Positions 20,238-28,622 are shown, counted from the first letter of the stretch. The stretch: 64,000 nucleotides of DNA from an uncultured Lachnospiraceae bacterium (GCA_945868435.1 CAMBLG010000002.1:62001-126000), one strand, 5' to 3'. Numbers and translations: made by a program. The notes: generated from the sequence alone by a model not told the origin.

Positions 20238-20293
20238 GTTAGTTAGTGTTTTCTAACTAACGTAAGTATAATCTATCCGTCCTGGTTTTGCAA
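20238..20293 (-). promoter_or_regulatory. pflB-proximal promoter with palindromic operator
   Basis: On the minus strand TTGCAA (20293-20288), a 17-base spacer and TATACT (20270-20265) form a sigma-A type promoter. Just downstream, at 20238-20261, lies a perfect inverted repeat GTTAGTTAG-N6-CTAACTAAC over the expected start of transcription, a typical repressor position. The palindrome does not match the Rex consensus. This promoter is downstream of the riboswitch terminator, so it would drive pflB independently of ZTP. Confidence 0.6.
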
Positions 20294-20404
20294 TCCCTAA
20301 CAGTATATGTATTTCATTTGATACAATTCATGATCGGGCGGGCCATTAAGTCAGAATCCATATCCTGCAAGCAGGAATGGTTTTTGACTTTTGGCCCTTG
20401 TATC

Positions 20405-20526
20405 AAGAAAAGCCGACAGTCCGGGCAGATCACCCAGACGGTCGGCTCTTATTCGTTATACTTCACGTGGTCAATTCCACATTACTGGCGATGCGCTGCA
20501 TCACCATCTCCGTCAGTTATATAACA
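20405..20526 (-). promoter_or_regulatory. ZTP riboswitch (pfl motif) with intrinsic terminator
   Basis: Read on the minus strand, three conserved blocks of the ZTP/ZMP aptamer appear in order: CTGACGG (20516-20510), CCACGTGAAGTAT (20470-20458) and GCCGACCGTCTGGGT (20446-20432). The last block also forms the 5' side of a terminator whose other arm CCCGGACTGTCGGC runs into TTTTCTT at 20405. ZTP binding should therefore stop terminator formation. The controlled gene is presumably pflB, 212 bases on. The aptamer was recognised from remembered consensus, not by a covariance search. Confidence 0.85.
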
Positions 20527-20609
20527 TGGTTATTGTAGCAAATTCATTTGCAGTTGGCAAGGGAATTCTAATTTTTCAGAAATCAGTTAAAAGGAACTAC
20601 GCACAAAGT

Positions 20610-20703
20610 AAAAAAGACAGCTACGATCGCTGCCTTTTTAGGAGAAGGTATTTTTACTATGGGGTATAGCAAAAACTATATATAATGTATTGGGGGGTTT
20701 TTA
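20610..20703 (-). ncRNA. Candidate small RNA, copy 1 of a duplicated locus
   Basis: Minus-strand unit of about 94 nt. An extended -10 (TGCTAT overlapping TATAAT at 20714-20709) sets the likely start near 20703. The RNA would carry CCCCCC, a hairpin CUAU-ACCCC-AUAG with flanking U5/A5 pairing, then CCUUCUCCU, and end in a terminator (AAAAAGGCAGC with GCUGUCUUUUUU). A second copy lies exactly 6912 bases away at 27522-27615. In the terminator stem the copies differ by a G-U for A-U change that keeps pairing, while the loop differs freely. C-rich loops suit pairing to ribosome binding sites, but expression is not shown. Confidence 0.55.
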
Positions 20704-20762
20704 CAGGTATTATAATAGCATGTCCCAGCAGATAAGTGTGCACAAACTTCACAATTTTTCAC

Positions 20763-20771
20763 TTGTCGACA
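20763..20771. promoter_or_regulatory. Palindromic Spo0A-box-like site upstream of small RNA copy 1
   Basis: TTGTCGACA is one base from the core of a Spo0A box (TTGTCGAA) and is palindromic, so it reads almost equally well on both strands. It is about 50 bases upstream of the small-RNA -10 and is conserved in copy 2 at 27675-27683. Binding by Spo0A is an inference. Confidence 0.35.
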
Positions 20772-20895
20772 TGTACAAATTATACAGTACTAAAGTCACA
20801 ATTTACGAAAATGCAATAAAATAATGCACAATCGCGCAACCGTTTTCTCTGTTTTGTTTGTACAATAGCCGGTAAGATTCATTTTCACCATTGCC

Positions 20896-21252
20896 TCACA
20901 TGCGCCCCATCTGCTCGAATGTTGTGCGTTCCCACTGGTATCGGGACAAGTCTACGCGGCCATTCTCACATGGAATTCCATCGGCCTCCAGCAGTTCAAT
21001 CTGACGGTTTCCGCCTCCGAAGGCAAATGCAGGCGACACTTCTCCCAGACGGTTGACAACGCGGTAGCAGGGAATATGTTCCGGGTCCGGGTTGACATGC
21101 AGCGCATAGCCCACCACTCTGGACCAGCGCCGGTTTCCCGCCAGCGCCGCTACCTGCCCATAAGTTGCCACCTTGCCCCGGGGGATCTGCTTCACGATAT
21201 CATAGATTTGTTCGAAGCTGTTGCGCTCCCTTTCGCTTGCGTTCTCTCCCAT
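20896..21252 (-). CDS. Short MGMT-family DNA alkyltransferase-like protein
   Basis: A 118-residue protein consisting only of the DNA-binding/alkyl-acceptor domain of O6-methylguanine methyltransferases (PRGKVATYGQVAALAG). The acceptor motif PCHR reads PCYR, with cysteine at residue 62 kept and histidine replaced by tyrosine. Alkyltransferase-like proteins lack the cysteine, so this is an intermediate type and may be slow or non-catalytic. GGGAG precedes the ATG. It lies between a 192-bp inverted-repeat element and small RNA copy 1. Confidence 0.8.
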   Translation of the reverse strand: MGENASERERNSFEQIYDIVKQIPRGKVATYGQVAALAGNRRWSRVVGYALHVNPDPEHIPCYRVVNRLGEVSPAFAFGGGNRQIELLEADGIPCENGRVDLSRYQWERTTFEQMGRM

Positions 21253-21288
21253 TCCCGTTCTCCCTTTTTGCTTTCCCCAATGTATCGG

Positions 21289-21480
21289 AACTATTCAGAA
21301 CCCATCCTCATACATTCGCAAAACCGCACGACGAGTCGTGCTTTCTCGCTGCTGCGCAGCTAATTTTGCTCATATATGGGGCGGTGACTCTATTCGAGCC
21401 ACCTTACGAATTCGATAACAGCTTCTTACATGCAAGCATGACGATTCTGATTATCGAATTCTAAGGGGTTCTGAATAGTT
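21289..21480. mobile_element. 192-bp miniature inverted-repeat element next to thiC
   Basis: Perfect 15-bp terminal inverted repeats AACTATTCAGAACCC and GGGTTCTGAATAGTT bound an AT-rich core without a credible gene. A shorter relative with the same ends and the same inner segment (GCATGACGATTCTGATTATC) is at 63087-63158. The right end supplies the TTA that serves as the thiC stop codon. No transposase is present, so any movement would be in trans. Confidence 0.75.
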
Positions 21481-22783
21481 ACAGGATATCGATATATTCC
21501 CCATTCAGCGCCTTGTTCATACTTCTCACGGCACAGAACTTGCCACACATAGAGCAGCTGTCCTCCTGCTCCGGTGCCCGGTCATCACGGATACTCTTTG
21601 CGGTTTCCGGGTCGATGGCACACTCCCACTGCTTCTCCCAGTCAAAGGTACGTCTGGCGTCAGCCATGGCATCGTCAATATCCCGTGCGTGCGGAACCTT
21701 CTTGGCAATGTCTGCCGCATGAGCCGCAATCCGGGAGGCAATGATTCCCTGTTTTACATCCTCCACATTCGGCAGTGCAAGATGCTCGGCAGGTGTGACA
21801 TAGCAAAGGAATGCTGCGCCTGCGGAGGCTGCTATGGCCCCGCCGATGGCCGAAGTGATGTGGTCGTAGCCCGGAGCAATATCCGTCACAAGCGGTCCCA
21901 GTACATAGAACGGTGCTCCCATGCAAATGGTCTGCTGCAGCTTCATGTTGGCTTCGATCTGATCCATCGGCATATGTCCCGGTCCCTCCACCATAACCTG
22001 AACATCCTTTGCCCATGCACGCTTGGTCAGCTCGCCAAGGCGGACCAGCTCCTCGATCTGACACACATCACTTGCGTCCGCAAGGCAGCCCGGACGACAG
22101 GCATCTCCAAGGGAAATGGTCACATCATATTCCCGACAGATGTCAAGAATCTCATCAAAATACTCGTAGAACGGATTTTCCTCGCCGGTCATGCTCATCC
22201 ATGCAAAGACAAGAGAACCGCCGCGGGATACAATATTCATCTTTCTTTTGTGCTGCTTAATCTGCTCAATGGTTTTTCTTGTGATGCCGCAGTGAAGCGT
22301 TACGAAATCCACACCGTCCTGGGCATGCAGACGTACAACATCGATAAAATCTTTAGCGGTGAGAGTTGCCAGGTCTCTCTGGTAGTGGATCACACTGTCG
22401 TAGACCGGAACCGTGCCGATCATAGCCGGGCATTCGCTGGTGAGTTTTTGGCGAAACGGCTGGGTATTCCCGTGTGAGGAAAGATCCATAATTGCCTCAG
22501 CCCCCATATCCACGGCTGCCATCACCTTCTGCATTTCAATGTCATAATCCTTGCAATCCCTGGATACACCAAGGTTGACATTGATCTTGGTGCGGAGCAT
22601 GGAACCGACACCGTTGGGATCGATACAGGTGTGCAGTTTATTGGCACAAATGGCAACCTGGCCTTTTGCAACCAAATCTCTAATCTCTTCTTCTGTGCGG
22701 TACTCCTTTGCCGCAACTGCTTTCATTTCCGGAGTAATGATGCCGCGTCTTGCAGCATCCATCTGTGTTGTATAATTTCTCAT
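21479..22783 (-). CDS. thiC: Phosphomethylpyrimidine synthase ThiC
   Basis: Converts aminoimidazole ribotide to HMP phosphate in thiamine synthesis, using a radical SAM mechanism. The C-terminal cluster motif CSMCGKFC is present, as is [15 protein letters not shown]. At 434 residues it is the shorter form without the N-terminal extension seen in enterobacteria. AAAGGATAAAAGA precedes the ATG. Its stop codon lies in the end of the adjacent inverted-repeat element. It is the last gene of the TPP-riboswitch operon. Confidence 0.96.
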   Translation of the reverse strand: MRNYTTQMDAARRGIITPEMKAVAAKEYRTEEEIRDLVAKGQVAICANKLHTCIDPNGVGSMLRTKINVNLGVSRDCKDYDIEMQKVMAAVDMGAEAIMDLSSHGNTQPFRQKLTSECPAMIGTVPVYDSVIHYQRDLATLTAKDFIDVVRLHAQDGVDFVTLHCGITRKTIEQIKQHKRKMNIVSRGGSLVFAWMSMTGEENPFYEYFDEILDICREYDVTISLGDACRPGCLADASDVCQIEELVRLGELTKRAWAKDVQVMVEGPGHMPMDQIEANMKLQQTICMGAPFYVLGPLVTDIAPGYDHITSAIGGAIAASAGAAFLCYVTPAEHLALPNVEDVKQGIIASRIAAHAADIAKKVPHARDIDDAMADARRTFDWEKQWECAIDPETAKSIRDDRAPEQEDSCSMCGKFCAVRSMNKALNGEYIDIL

Positions 22784-22817
22784 TCTTTTATCCTTTCTCT
22801 TGGAACATCATCCTGTG

Positions 22818-23639
22818 TCAGGGTTGTATAAAAATGTGTGCTTCCTCACCAAAGCGGCTCTTCAGATCAAACGCATGGTTCATGGGGCCTGCGCCTTTTC
22901 CCAGATCCAGCATGGCAGAAAGCGCACCGGAAATGTATTCCTTCGCTCGCATGACTGACTCCGCAAGATCAAAGCCTTTGGCAAGGTTCGACGCAATAGC
23001 GCTGGAGAGCGTACACCCCGTACCATGGGTGTTTGGATTGTCAATCCGCCGGCCCTCAAACCACCGGTATTCTCCACCTGCATACAGCAGGTCGTTGGCA
23101 TCACTGACGCTGTGGCCGCCTTTGACCAGAACGGCACAGCCGTAGGCATCACCAATCCGTCCGGCGGCCTTAAGCATATCCGTTTCATCCCGAATGACCA
23201 TATCCGAAAGAATCTCCGCCTCCGGGATGTTGGGCGTTGCAAGAGTGGCGATTGGAAGCAGCTCCTGCTTTAATGTTTCCACCGCTTCATTCTTCATCAA
23301 TGCAGAACCGCTTGTGGCCACCATGACGGGATCCACCACAATATTCTTTGCTCCGTAATGCCGAAGCCTCTCGGCAATCACAGCGATCAGCTCTGCGGAA
23401 GAAACCATTCCAATCTTTACCGCATCGGGATAGATATCTGTAAACACCGCATCAATCTGCTGCTTTAGGAATTCCGGAGAAGACTCTAAAATTCCCATGA
23501 CACCGGTGGTATTTTGGGCTGTCAGTGCCGTAACCGCACTCATGGCATAGACCCCGTTCATGGTCATGGTCTTGATATCCGCCTGAATACCGGCGCCTCC
23601 GCAGGAATCGCTTCCCGCAATTGTAAGTGCCGTTCTCAT
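22818..23639 (-). CDS. thiD: HMP/HMP-P kinase ThiD
   Basis: Phosphorylates HMP and HMP-P to HMP-PP. A 273-residue ribokinase-fold protein beginning ALTIAGSDSCGGAGIQADIK, with the anion-hole motif NTHGTGCTLSSAIAS near the C-terminus. It starts within the thiE stop region (overlap of four bases, GGAAGC upstream), consistent with operon coupling. Confidence 0.95.
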   Translation of the reverse strand: MRTALTIAGSDSCGGAGIQADIKTMTMNGVYAMSAVTALTAQNTTGVMGILESSPEFLKQQIDAVFTDIYPDAVKIGMVSSAELIAVIAERLRHYGAKNIVVDPVMVATSGSALMKNEAVETLKQELLPIATLATPNIPEAEILSDMVIRDETDMLKAAGRIGDAYGCAVLVKGGHSVSDANDLLYAGGEYRWFEGRRIDNPNTHGTGCTLSSAIASNLAKGFDLAESVMRAKEYISGALSAMLDLGKGAGPMNHAFDLKSRFGEEAHIFIQP

Positions 23640-24277
23640 GCTTCCACCATCGCTTTCACTTTTCTTTTCAATTCGGCGGCCGCCTTCTGTATGTCCTGCG
23701 CCGCAAAAATCGCCGATACAACGGCAACACCCGCCATGCCGCCCCCCTTGATTTCCGATACATTGTCCCCTGTGATGCCGCCGATGGCAACTGCAGGGAT
23801 GGCAACAGACCCACAGATTTCTCTTAAGTCCTGTGGTGTAATGCGAATCGCGTTTTTCTTGGTGGGTGACGGAAATACCGCTCCAACACCGAGGTAGTCT
23901 GCACCGGCGGCCTCTGCCGCTTTTGCCTGCTCTGTCGTCTTTGCGGTGGCACCGATGATAAAATCGTCGCCTGCCCTCCTTCGAATCTCGCTGACGGGCG
24001 CGTCCTCAATTCCCACATGAACCCCATCCGCACCGCTTTTTAACGCTGCATCCACGTTGTCATTAATGATCAGCGGAACCTCATAGCGATGACAGAGTTC
24101 CTTTATTTGAATGGCCTCTGCCACCAGTTCATCCTCGGAAAGCTGTTTCTCCCGAAGCTGAACCATGGTCACACCACCCTTTAAGGCCTCTTCAATCTGC
24201 TCGTACAGGCTCTGCTGCCCTGTCCAACTGCGGTCTGTCACCGCATAGAGCAACAGTCTGTCTTTCTCCAATCTCAT
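23636..24277 (-). CDS. thiE: Thiamine-phosphate synthase ThiE
   Basis: Couples HMP-PP and the thiazole phosphate to give thiamine phosphate. The 213-residue TIM barrel shows MVQLREK, IINDNVDAALKSGADGVHVG, the product-site segment GVGAVFPSPTK and AIGGITGDN. The ATG at 24277 has GGAGGAAAAATGAG before it; a longer reading to 24316 overlaps the upstream gene more and has no ribosome site. Confidence 0.94.
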   Translation of the reverse strand: MRLEKDRLLLYAVTDRSWTGQQSLYEQIEEALKGGVTMVQLREKQLSEDELVAEAIQIKELCHRYEVPLIINDNVDAALKSGADGVHVGIEDAPVSEIRRRAGDDFIIGATAKTTEQAKAAEAAGADYLGVGAVFPSPTKKNAIRITPQDLREICGSVAIPAVAIGGITGDNVSEIKGGGMAGVAVVSAIFAAQDIQKAAAELKRKVKAMVEA

Positions 24278-24278
24278 C

Positions 24279-24887
24279 TCATTTTTCCTCCAATGCAAAA
24301 AAATACGCCTGCACATCCACGCACACCATTGCAGAACTCATAACGCATGCCCCGGCAGCTCCGCTTTTTCGCACATCCGCAATGTTGTCCGGGCTGATGC
24401 CCCCGATGGCGTACACGGGAATCGATACGTTCCCGCATACCTCCTTCAAAAAGCCTAATCCCCGGCCGGGCAACCCGTTCTTGCAATCGGTGTCAAACAC
24501 ATGCCCCGCAGTGACGTAGGTACAGCCCAACGCCTCCGCTTCCATGGCATCCTCCGGCGAGTGGCAGGAGGCTCCCAGCACGGAAAATCGCTCGCGTTCC
24601 TCCTCTGAAAGCTCTCGAAGTATCCGTAAAGGCAGATGCAACGCCTTACACCCCAGCTCTGCCGCAACCCCCGCATAGCTGTGAAGAATGCAGGGTGTTC
24701 CGTGTTCCTGACAGATTGCAAGCGCCTTTTCCGCCAACCTTTTGTACTCCTCCCGCGTCAGGTCCTTTTCCCGAAGGACGATTCCTGCCGGCCTGGCCTT
24801 GGCGATTCCTTCAAGCCGCACGAAAAAATCCTCCTTACAAAGCCTCCGGTTGGTTATGCACAAAATATCAGACATACACGTAATCAT
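24279..24887 (-). CDS. ThiE/TenI-like protein (second thiamine-phosphate-synthase-type barrel)
   Basis: A 202-residue TIM barrel related to ThiE but lacking its full active site: VQLREK becomes IVLREKDL, the IINDN region becomes CILHSYAGVA, and AIGGISPDN is kept. TenI-type proteins aromatise the thiazole carboxylate made by ThiG. The position between thiH and thiE suits that role. The start overlaps thiH by 20 bases. It may instead be a second, weak ThiE. Confidence 0.78.
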   Translation of the reverse strand: MITCMSDILCITNRRLCKEDFFVRLEGIAKARPAGIVLREKDLTREEYKRLAEKALAICQEHGTPCILHSYAGVAAELGCKALHLPLRILRELSEEERERFSVLGASCHSPEDAMEAEALGCTYVTAGHVFDTDCKNGLPGRGLGFLKEVCGNVSIPVYAIGGISPDNIADVRKSGAAGACVMSSAMVCVDVQAYFFALEEK

Positions 24888-26121
24888 TCAGAACGGGCTG
24901 CAAGCCTTCCCCGGCAATATCCTGGTACATCTTATCCAGACTGCGGTTGTCGTTAATTTCGAACTGCTCGTCCCCCTGCTCGCCCTCCTGCTCCTTTCCG
25001 GTGTACTTGCTTTCGTGATCCCCGATCCCGGTGGACACCCCTGCGGATACTTTCGTGGCGGCGATTTTGACAATGCCGTTGCGGAAAGCGGCACTCTCGC
25101 GGGAGGATACCGTTATGCCGACAAAGGGCAGGAAAATGCGGTATGCACACAGAATCTGGCAGAGTTGCTTCTCATGAACATCCAACGGATTGATCTTGTC
25201 ATTGTTGATGATTGGGCGAAGTCTCGGACAGGACAATGCCATCTCTGCATACGGGTATTTACGCTGCAGGTAATATACGTGCAGAGCGCTGGCCAGGGCA
25301 TCCTTTCGGAAATCCGAAAGCCCCAGCAGGGCGGAAAAGGCGACACCTCGCATGCCTCCCATCAGGGCTCGTTCCTGCGCGTCAAACCGGTACGGCCATA
25401 CCCGTTTATGCCCCATCAGATGAAGGGTCTCATATTTGTCCGTGTCGTAGGTCTCCTGAAACACGGTGACATAGTCCGCGCCGCACTCGTGAAGATAGCG
25501 GTACTCGTCTACATTGACCGGATAGATTTCCAGTCCTACCATACGAAAATACTTTCTCGCCAGCTTACAGGCCTCCCCTATGTAATCCACATCACTCTGG
25601 GCGCGGCTCTCGCCGGTGAGAATCAGGATCTCCTCCATCCCGCTGTCAGCAATCACCTTCATCTCGTGTTCAATCTGCTCCATAGTCAGCTTCATCCGCT
25701 GAATATGGTTGTAGCAGTTAAAGCCACAGTAGACGCAGTAATTCTCGCAATAATTGGCAATGTAAAGCGGCGTGAACAGATAAACGGTATTGCCGAAGTG
25801 CTTGCTGGTTTCCAACCTTGCCCGCTGCGCCATCTCCTCCAGAAAAGGCTCTGCGGCGGGAGAGAGCAACGCCTTAAAATCCTCGATAGTACAGGTCTCA
25901 TGCTCCAATGCTGCCTTTACATCTTTGGCGGTGTACTTGTTGTAATCGTAGGAATTCATCTGCTCCATGACATTGGCACATACATCGGACTGAATCCGTT
26001 CCATGCCGGGCAGGTATTCCATGTGATTTTTCCGTGACGAAGGGTCTGTTTCAAGCGCATGCTTTTTGGCAAGGGCTTCCGGCGGCAGTAGCTCGGAATC
26101 CACAAAAAATTGATTTTCCAT
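24868..26121 (-). CDS. thiH: 2-iminoacetate synthase ThiH
   Basis: A radical SAM enzyme that cleaves tyrosine to dehydroglycine for thiazole formation. The cluster motif CENYCVYCGF lies near residue 130, and the C-terminal domain is of the biotin/thiamine-synthesis-associated type. Length 417. AAGGAGGCGAAGG precedes the ATG. Use of ThiH instead of glycine oxidase ThiO fits an anaerobe. Confidence 0.94.
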   Translation of the reverse strand: MENQFFVDSELLPPEALAKKHALETDPSSRKNHMEYLPGMERIQSDVCANVMEQMNSYDYNKYTAKDVKAALEHETCTIEDFKALLSPAAEPFLEEMAQRARLETSKHFGNTVYLFTPLYIANYCENYCVYCGFNCYNHIQRMKLTMEQIEHEMKVIADSGMEEILILTGESRAQSDVDYIGEACKLARKYFRMVGLEIYPVNVDEYRYLHECGADYVTVFQETYDTDKYETLHLMGHKRVWPYRFDAQERALMGGMRGVAFSALLGLSDFRKDALASALHVYYLQRKYPYAEMALSCPRLRPIINNDKINPLDVHEKQLCQILCAYRIFLPFVGITVSSRESAAFRNGIVKIAATKVSAGVSTGIGDHESKYTGKEQEGEQGDEQFEINDNRSLDKMYQDIAGEGLQPVLNDYVYV

Positions 26122-26132
26122 CCTTCGCCTCC

Positions 26133-26903
26133 TTAATCCCGCAGGAACCCGGTCAGCGGATCGGATGCGGAGGCTCCACGGGTGAGAACTCTGCCCAGGC
26201 CTGCTAGGTAGGCCTTGCGTCCGGCTTCAATTGCGCTGCGGAATGCGGATGCCATCATCGGAAGATCTCCGGCGGTTGCAAGCGCGGTGTTGGCCATGAT
26301 TGCCGCCGCTCCCATCTCCATGGCCTCACAGGCCTGGGATGGTCTGCCGATTCCCGCGTCCACAATGATCGGCAGGTCAATCTCATCAATCAGGATCTGG
26401 ATGAAATCTTTCGTTGCCAGTCCTTTGTTGGAACCGATGGGGGAGGCAAGCGGCATCACCGCTGCCGCTCCCGCATTTACCAGATCTCGGGCAGCATTCA
26501 GATCCGGATACATATATGGCATTACGACAAAGCCCTCGTTTGCAAGGATTTCCGTTGCCTTGATGGTCTCCTGGTTATCCGGCAGCAGATACTTGGAATC
26601 CCGCATGATCTCGATTTTTACAAAGCTGCCACAACCGAGTTCCCTTGCCAGTCGCGCAATGCGAACAGCTTCTTGTGCATTTCTTGCACCACTTGTGTTT
26701 GGAAGGAGGGTAACTCCTTCCGGGATAAAATCCAGAATGTTCTCCTGGTCTTTGGTGTTGGCACGGCGAACTGAGAGGGTGATGATCTCTGCCCCCGCAT
26801 CCTTGACTGCCGCCTCGATCAGGCTCATGGAATATTTTCCTGATCCGAGGATAAAGCGGGACTCAAATTCATGTCCGCCAATCATAAGTTTGTCATCGTT
26901 CAT
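26133..26903 (-). CDS. thiG: Thiazole synthase ThiG
   Basis: Builds the thiazole phosphate from deoxyxylulose phosphate, dehydroglycine and ThiS-thiocarboxylate. The 256-residue barrel starts with [13 protein letters not shown] and contains [19 protein letters not shown] and NTALA. AGAAGGAACAACAA precedes the ATG. It follows thiS after a 98-base gap in which I see no gene. Confidence 0.95.
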   Translation of the reverse strand: MNDDKLMIGGHEFESRFILGSGKYSMSLIEAAVKDAGAEIITLSVRRANTKDQENILDFIPEGVTLLPNTSGARNAQEAVRIARLARELGCGSFVKIEIMRDSKYLLPDNQETIKATEILANEGFVVMPYMYPDLNAARDLVNAGAAAVMPLASPIGSNKGLATKDFIQILIDEIDLPIIVDAGIGRPSQACEAMEMGAAAIMANTALATAGDLPMMASAFRSAIEAGRKAYLAGLGRVLTRGASASDPLTGFLRD

Positions 26904-27001
26904 TTGTTGTTCCTTCTTTCTTCCTGAACTTTATGTACGATGTGAGAGGCCAAAGGCATTTTGCCCCTCTCTTGATGCACGATAATTTGTTTCCATACAT
27001 C

Positions 27002-27196
27002 TCAGCCACCACCCATGAAGCTGATGATCTCCACAACGTCACCGTCCCGCAGAATAGTTTCGCTGTACTGCTCCCTGGGAAGGATCTCCTCGTTGCGCTC
27101 CACAACGATCCGCTTCGAATCGTAATTGGCAGTTTCCAAATACTGATCAACCGTCATGCCCGCAGCAGCTTCGGTTTTCCCATTGATCTTCACCAT
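27002..27196 (-). CDS. thiS: Sulfur carrier protein ThiS
   Basis: A 64-residue ubiquitin-like protein ending in GGG, whose C-terminus is adenylated and thiocarboxylated to supply thiazole sulfur. The fold is recognisable from MVKINGKTEAAAGMTVDQYL and the end DVVEIISFMGGG. GAGGAGG sits eight bases before the ATG at 27196. First gene after the TPP riboswitch. No thiF adenylyltransferase is in this window. Confidence 0.92.
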   Translation of the reverse strand: MVKINGKTEAAAGMTVDQYLETANYDSKRIVVERNEEILPREQYSETILRDGDVVEIISFMGGG

Positions 27197-27221
27197 GTGC
27201 ATTACCTCCTCGTTCCTGAAC

Positions 27222-27258
27222 AAAAATACGGGAAGCTGCCAATTCAGGTAGCTTCCCG
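27222..27258 (-). terminator. TPP-riboswitch expression-platform terminator
   Basis: On the minus strand GGGAAGCTACC pairs with GGCAGCTTCCC and runs into ATTTTT, between the TPP aptamer and thiS. Confidence 0.85.
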
Positions 27259-27277
27259 TTATAAACACTTTACTCAG

Positions 27278-27358
27278 GCATCCCTCCGTTGGCATTATCC
27301 AAATCAGGTTATCGGTCGAAGGTCTCACCTTCCTCTCAGCCTGTCTCACAAGCTCCCG
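27278..27358 (-). promoter_or_regulatory. TPP riboswitch (THI element)
   Basis: Minus-strand aptamer with the THI-box signatures ACGGGAGCTTG, CTGAGAGGAAGG, ACCGATAACCTGATTTGG and ATAATGCCAACGGAGGGA in canonical order. With the terminator after it, it should switch off thiS-thiG-thiH-tenI-thiE-thiD-thiC when thiamine pyrophosphate is abundant. The bases from 27363 to 27521 upstream hold no gene I can support; GCGATACGAAAG-like sequence occurs twice there. Confidence 0.95.
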
Positions 27359-27521
27359 TCTGTTCAATTTTTCCTAGTCATTATATCCTGTTTCCCCACG
27401 AATTGCAAGGGGAGAGTTTGGCGTACGATACGAAAGTAAATCTTTGTAAACCTTAGGTGTGCGATACGAAAGCTGAGGTGCACATTTTAAAGCACAGCAC
27501 GCAAGGGTATTGCTGCAACGT

Positions 27522-27615
27522 AAAAAAGACAGCAACGAACGCTGTCTTTTTAGGAGAAGGTATTTTTACTATGGGGTATAGCAAAAACTATATATAATGT
27601 ATTGGGGGGTTTTTA
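27522..27615 (-). ncRNA. Candidate small RNA, copy 2 of the duplicated locus
   Basis: Nearly identical to the minus-strand unit at 20610-20703. The extended -10 is at 27626-27621 and the terminator stem (AAAAAGACAGC with GCTGTCTTTTTT) is perfect. The C-rich hairpin loop and CCTTCTCCT are unchanged. Similarity continues upstream to about 27720, including TTGTCGACA at 27675-27683, and then stops. It begins about 130 bases past the stop codon of the M15 peptidase gene, on the same strand. Confidence 0.55.
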
Positions 27616-27743
27616 CAGGTATTATAATAGCATGTCCCAGCAGATAAGTGTGCACAAACTTCACAATTTTTCACTTGTCGACATGTACAAATTGTACAGT
27701 ACCAAAGTCACAGTTTGCAAAAATCCGGTGGAAAAATGCACAA

Positions 27744-28622
27744 TTACTGTGCCGTTTTTTCAAAATGTTGATAATCCTTACTGTTCTTCCAGTCACCACC
27801 CCAGGTAAATCCGTGAGCAATAAAAAGCTGATAACACAGATCCTCCCGGTCAATCTTATACGCAAAGTCCTGACTCCGGTCCGCATACGCATCCGCCCCC
27901 ACCGGCGAAACCTGCGTCTTCCCACTTCGAGCAGTCACATATGGATTGTAGAACGGGTTAATGTCGATTGCCAGTCCATAGGAGTGATTCGACAGTCGGT
28001 CTGTCCCCGCAATCAGGCGATAATTGAAGCATGACGTATTATTGTCTGCCATGGATGCCTCATCATCTCCGCCGTACTCATCCACAAGACGGATTTTCTC
28101 AATGGGATACTGATGCTCATACAGCTCCTCAAAAATCTCCACCAGATCCTGCGCAATCGCCTGATTGCAGATCAGCTCTCCCTCCTGCACCTCCCCGTTG
28201 AAATCATAGTGCAGTACATGGACGTAGGCCAGCTCCTCATAACTGATCTGCGCCTTCTCCCCGTCCTTCGGGTAGGAAATGCCGCAGATTCTGGCTTTCA
28301 CATCCTCCGACAGTGATTCCCGGTAAAAAGCGTTCACCGGTACACCCGCCGTCTCTGTCGCATTTTCCCCTGAATTTTCGGTGTCCGGGCTTATCATCTG
28401 CTCAGTGGACGCCTCGTGTTCCACTCCATCGTCGGCCACATCCACCGGACTGATATAGGACTCGGACTCCACATATGTTGTCTCATATGTCGCTGTATCG
28501 TCCGCCCCGCTTCCATTCTCTGCCGAATTTCTTCTCCACAGAAACACTGCCGCAATAAGCGCCACTGCTGTCAACAGAATTATCCCCGCAAAAACCGGGC
28601 GTTGTCTTCCGCTTTTTTTCAT
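27744..28622 (-). CDS. Membrane-anchored M15-family D-Ala-D-Ala carboxypeptidase-like protein
   Basis: A 292-residue protein with one N-terminal membrane span (residues ~10-29), a Glu/Thr/Ser-rich linker, and a C-terminal M15-type metallopeptidase domain. Zinc-site segments are SNHSYGLAIDINP and WGGDWKNSKDYQHFE. Related enzymes trim peptidoglycan stem peptides outside the cell. AAAAAGGGGAATCAGAA precedes the ATG. Confidence 0.85.
   Translation of the reverse strand: MKKSGRQRPVFAGIILLTAVALIAAVFLWRRNSAENGSGADDTATYETTYVESESYISPVDVADDGVEHEASTEQMISPDTENSGENATETAGVPVNAFYRESLSEDVKARICGISYPKDGEKAQISYEELAYVHVLHYDFNGEVQEGELICNQAIAQDLVEIFEELYEHQYPIEKIRLVDEYGGDDEASMADNNTSCFNYRLIAGTDRLSNHSYGLAIDINPFYNPYVTARSGKTQVSPVGADAYADRSQDFAYKIDREDLCYQLFIAHGFTWGGDWKNSKDYQHFEKTAQ

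Noticed and set aside
27602-27808. Plus-strand frame shared by both copies of the duplicated block (MSQQISVHKLHNFSLV)
   Set aside because: It is conserved only because the whole block is. No ribosome site, and the frames end differently. The minus-strand promoter and terminator explain the block better.
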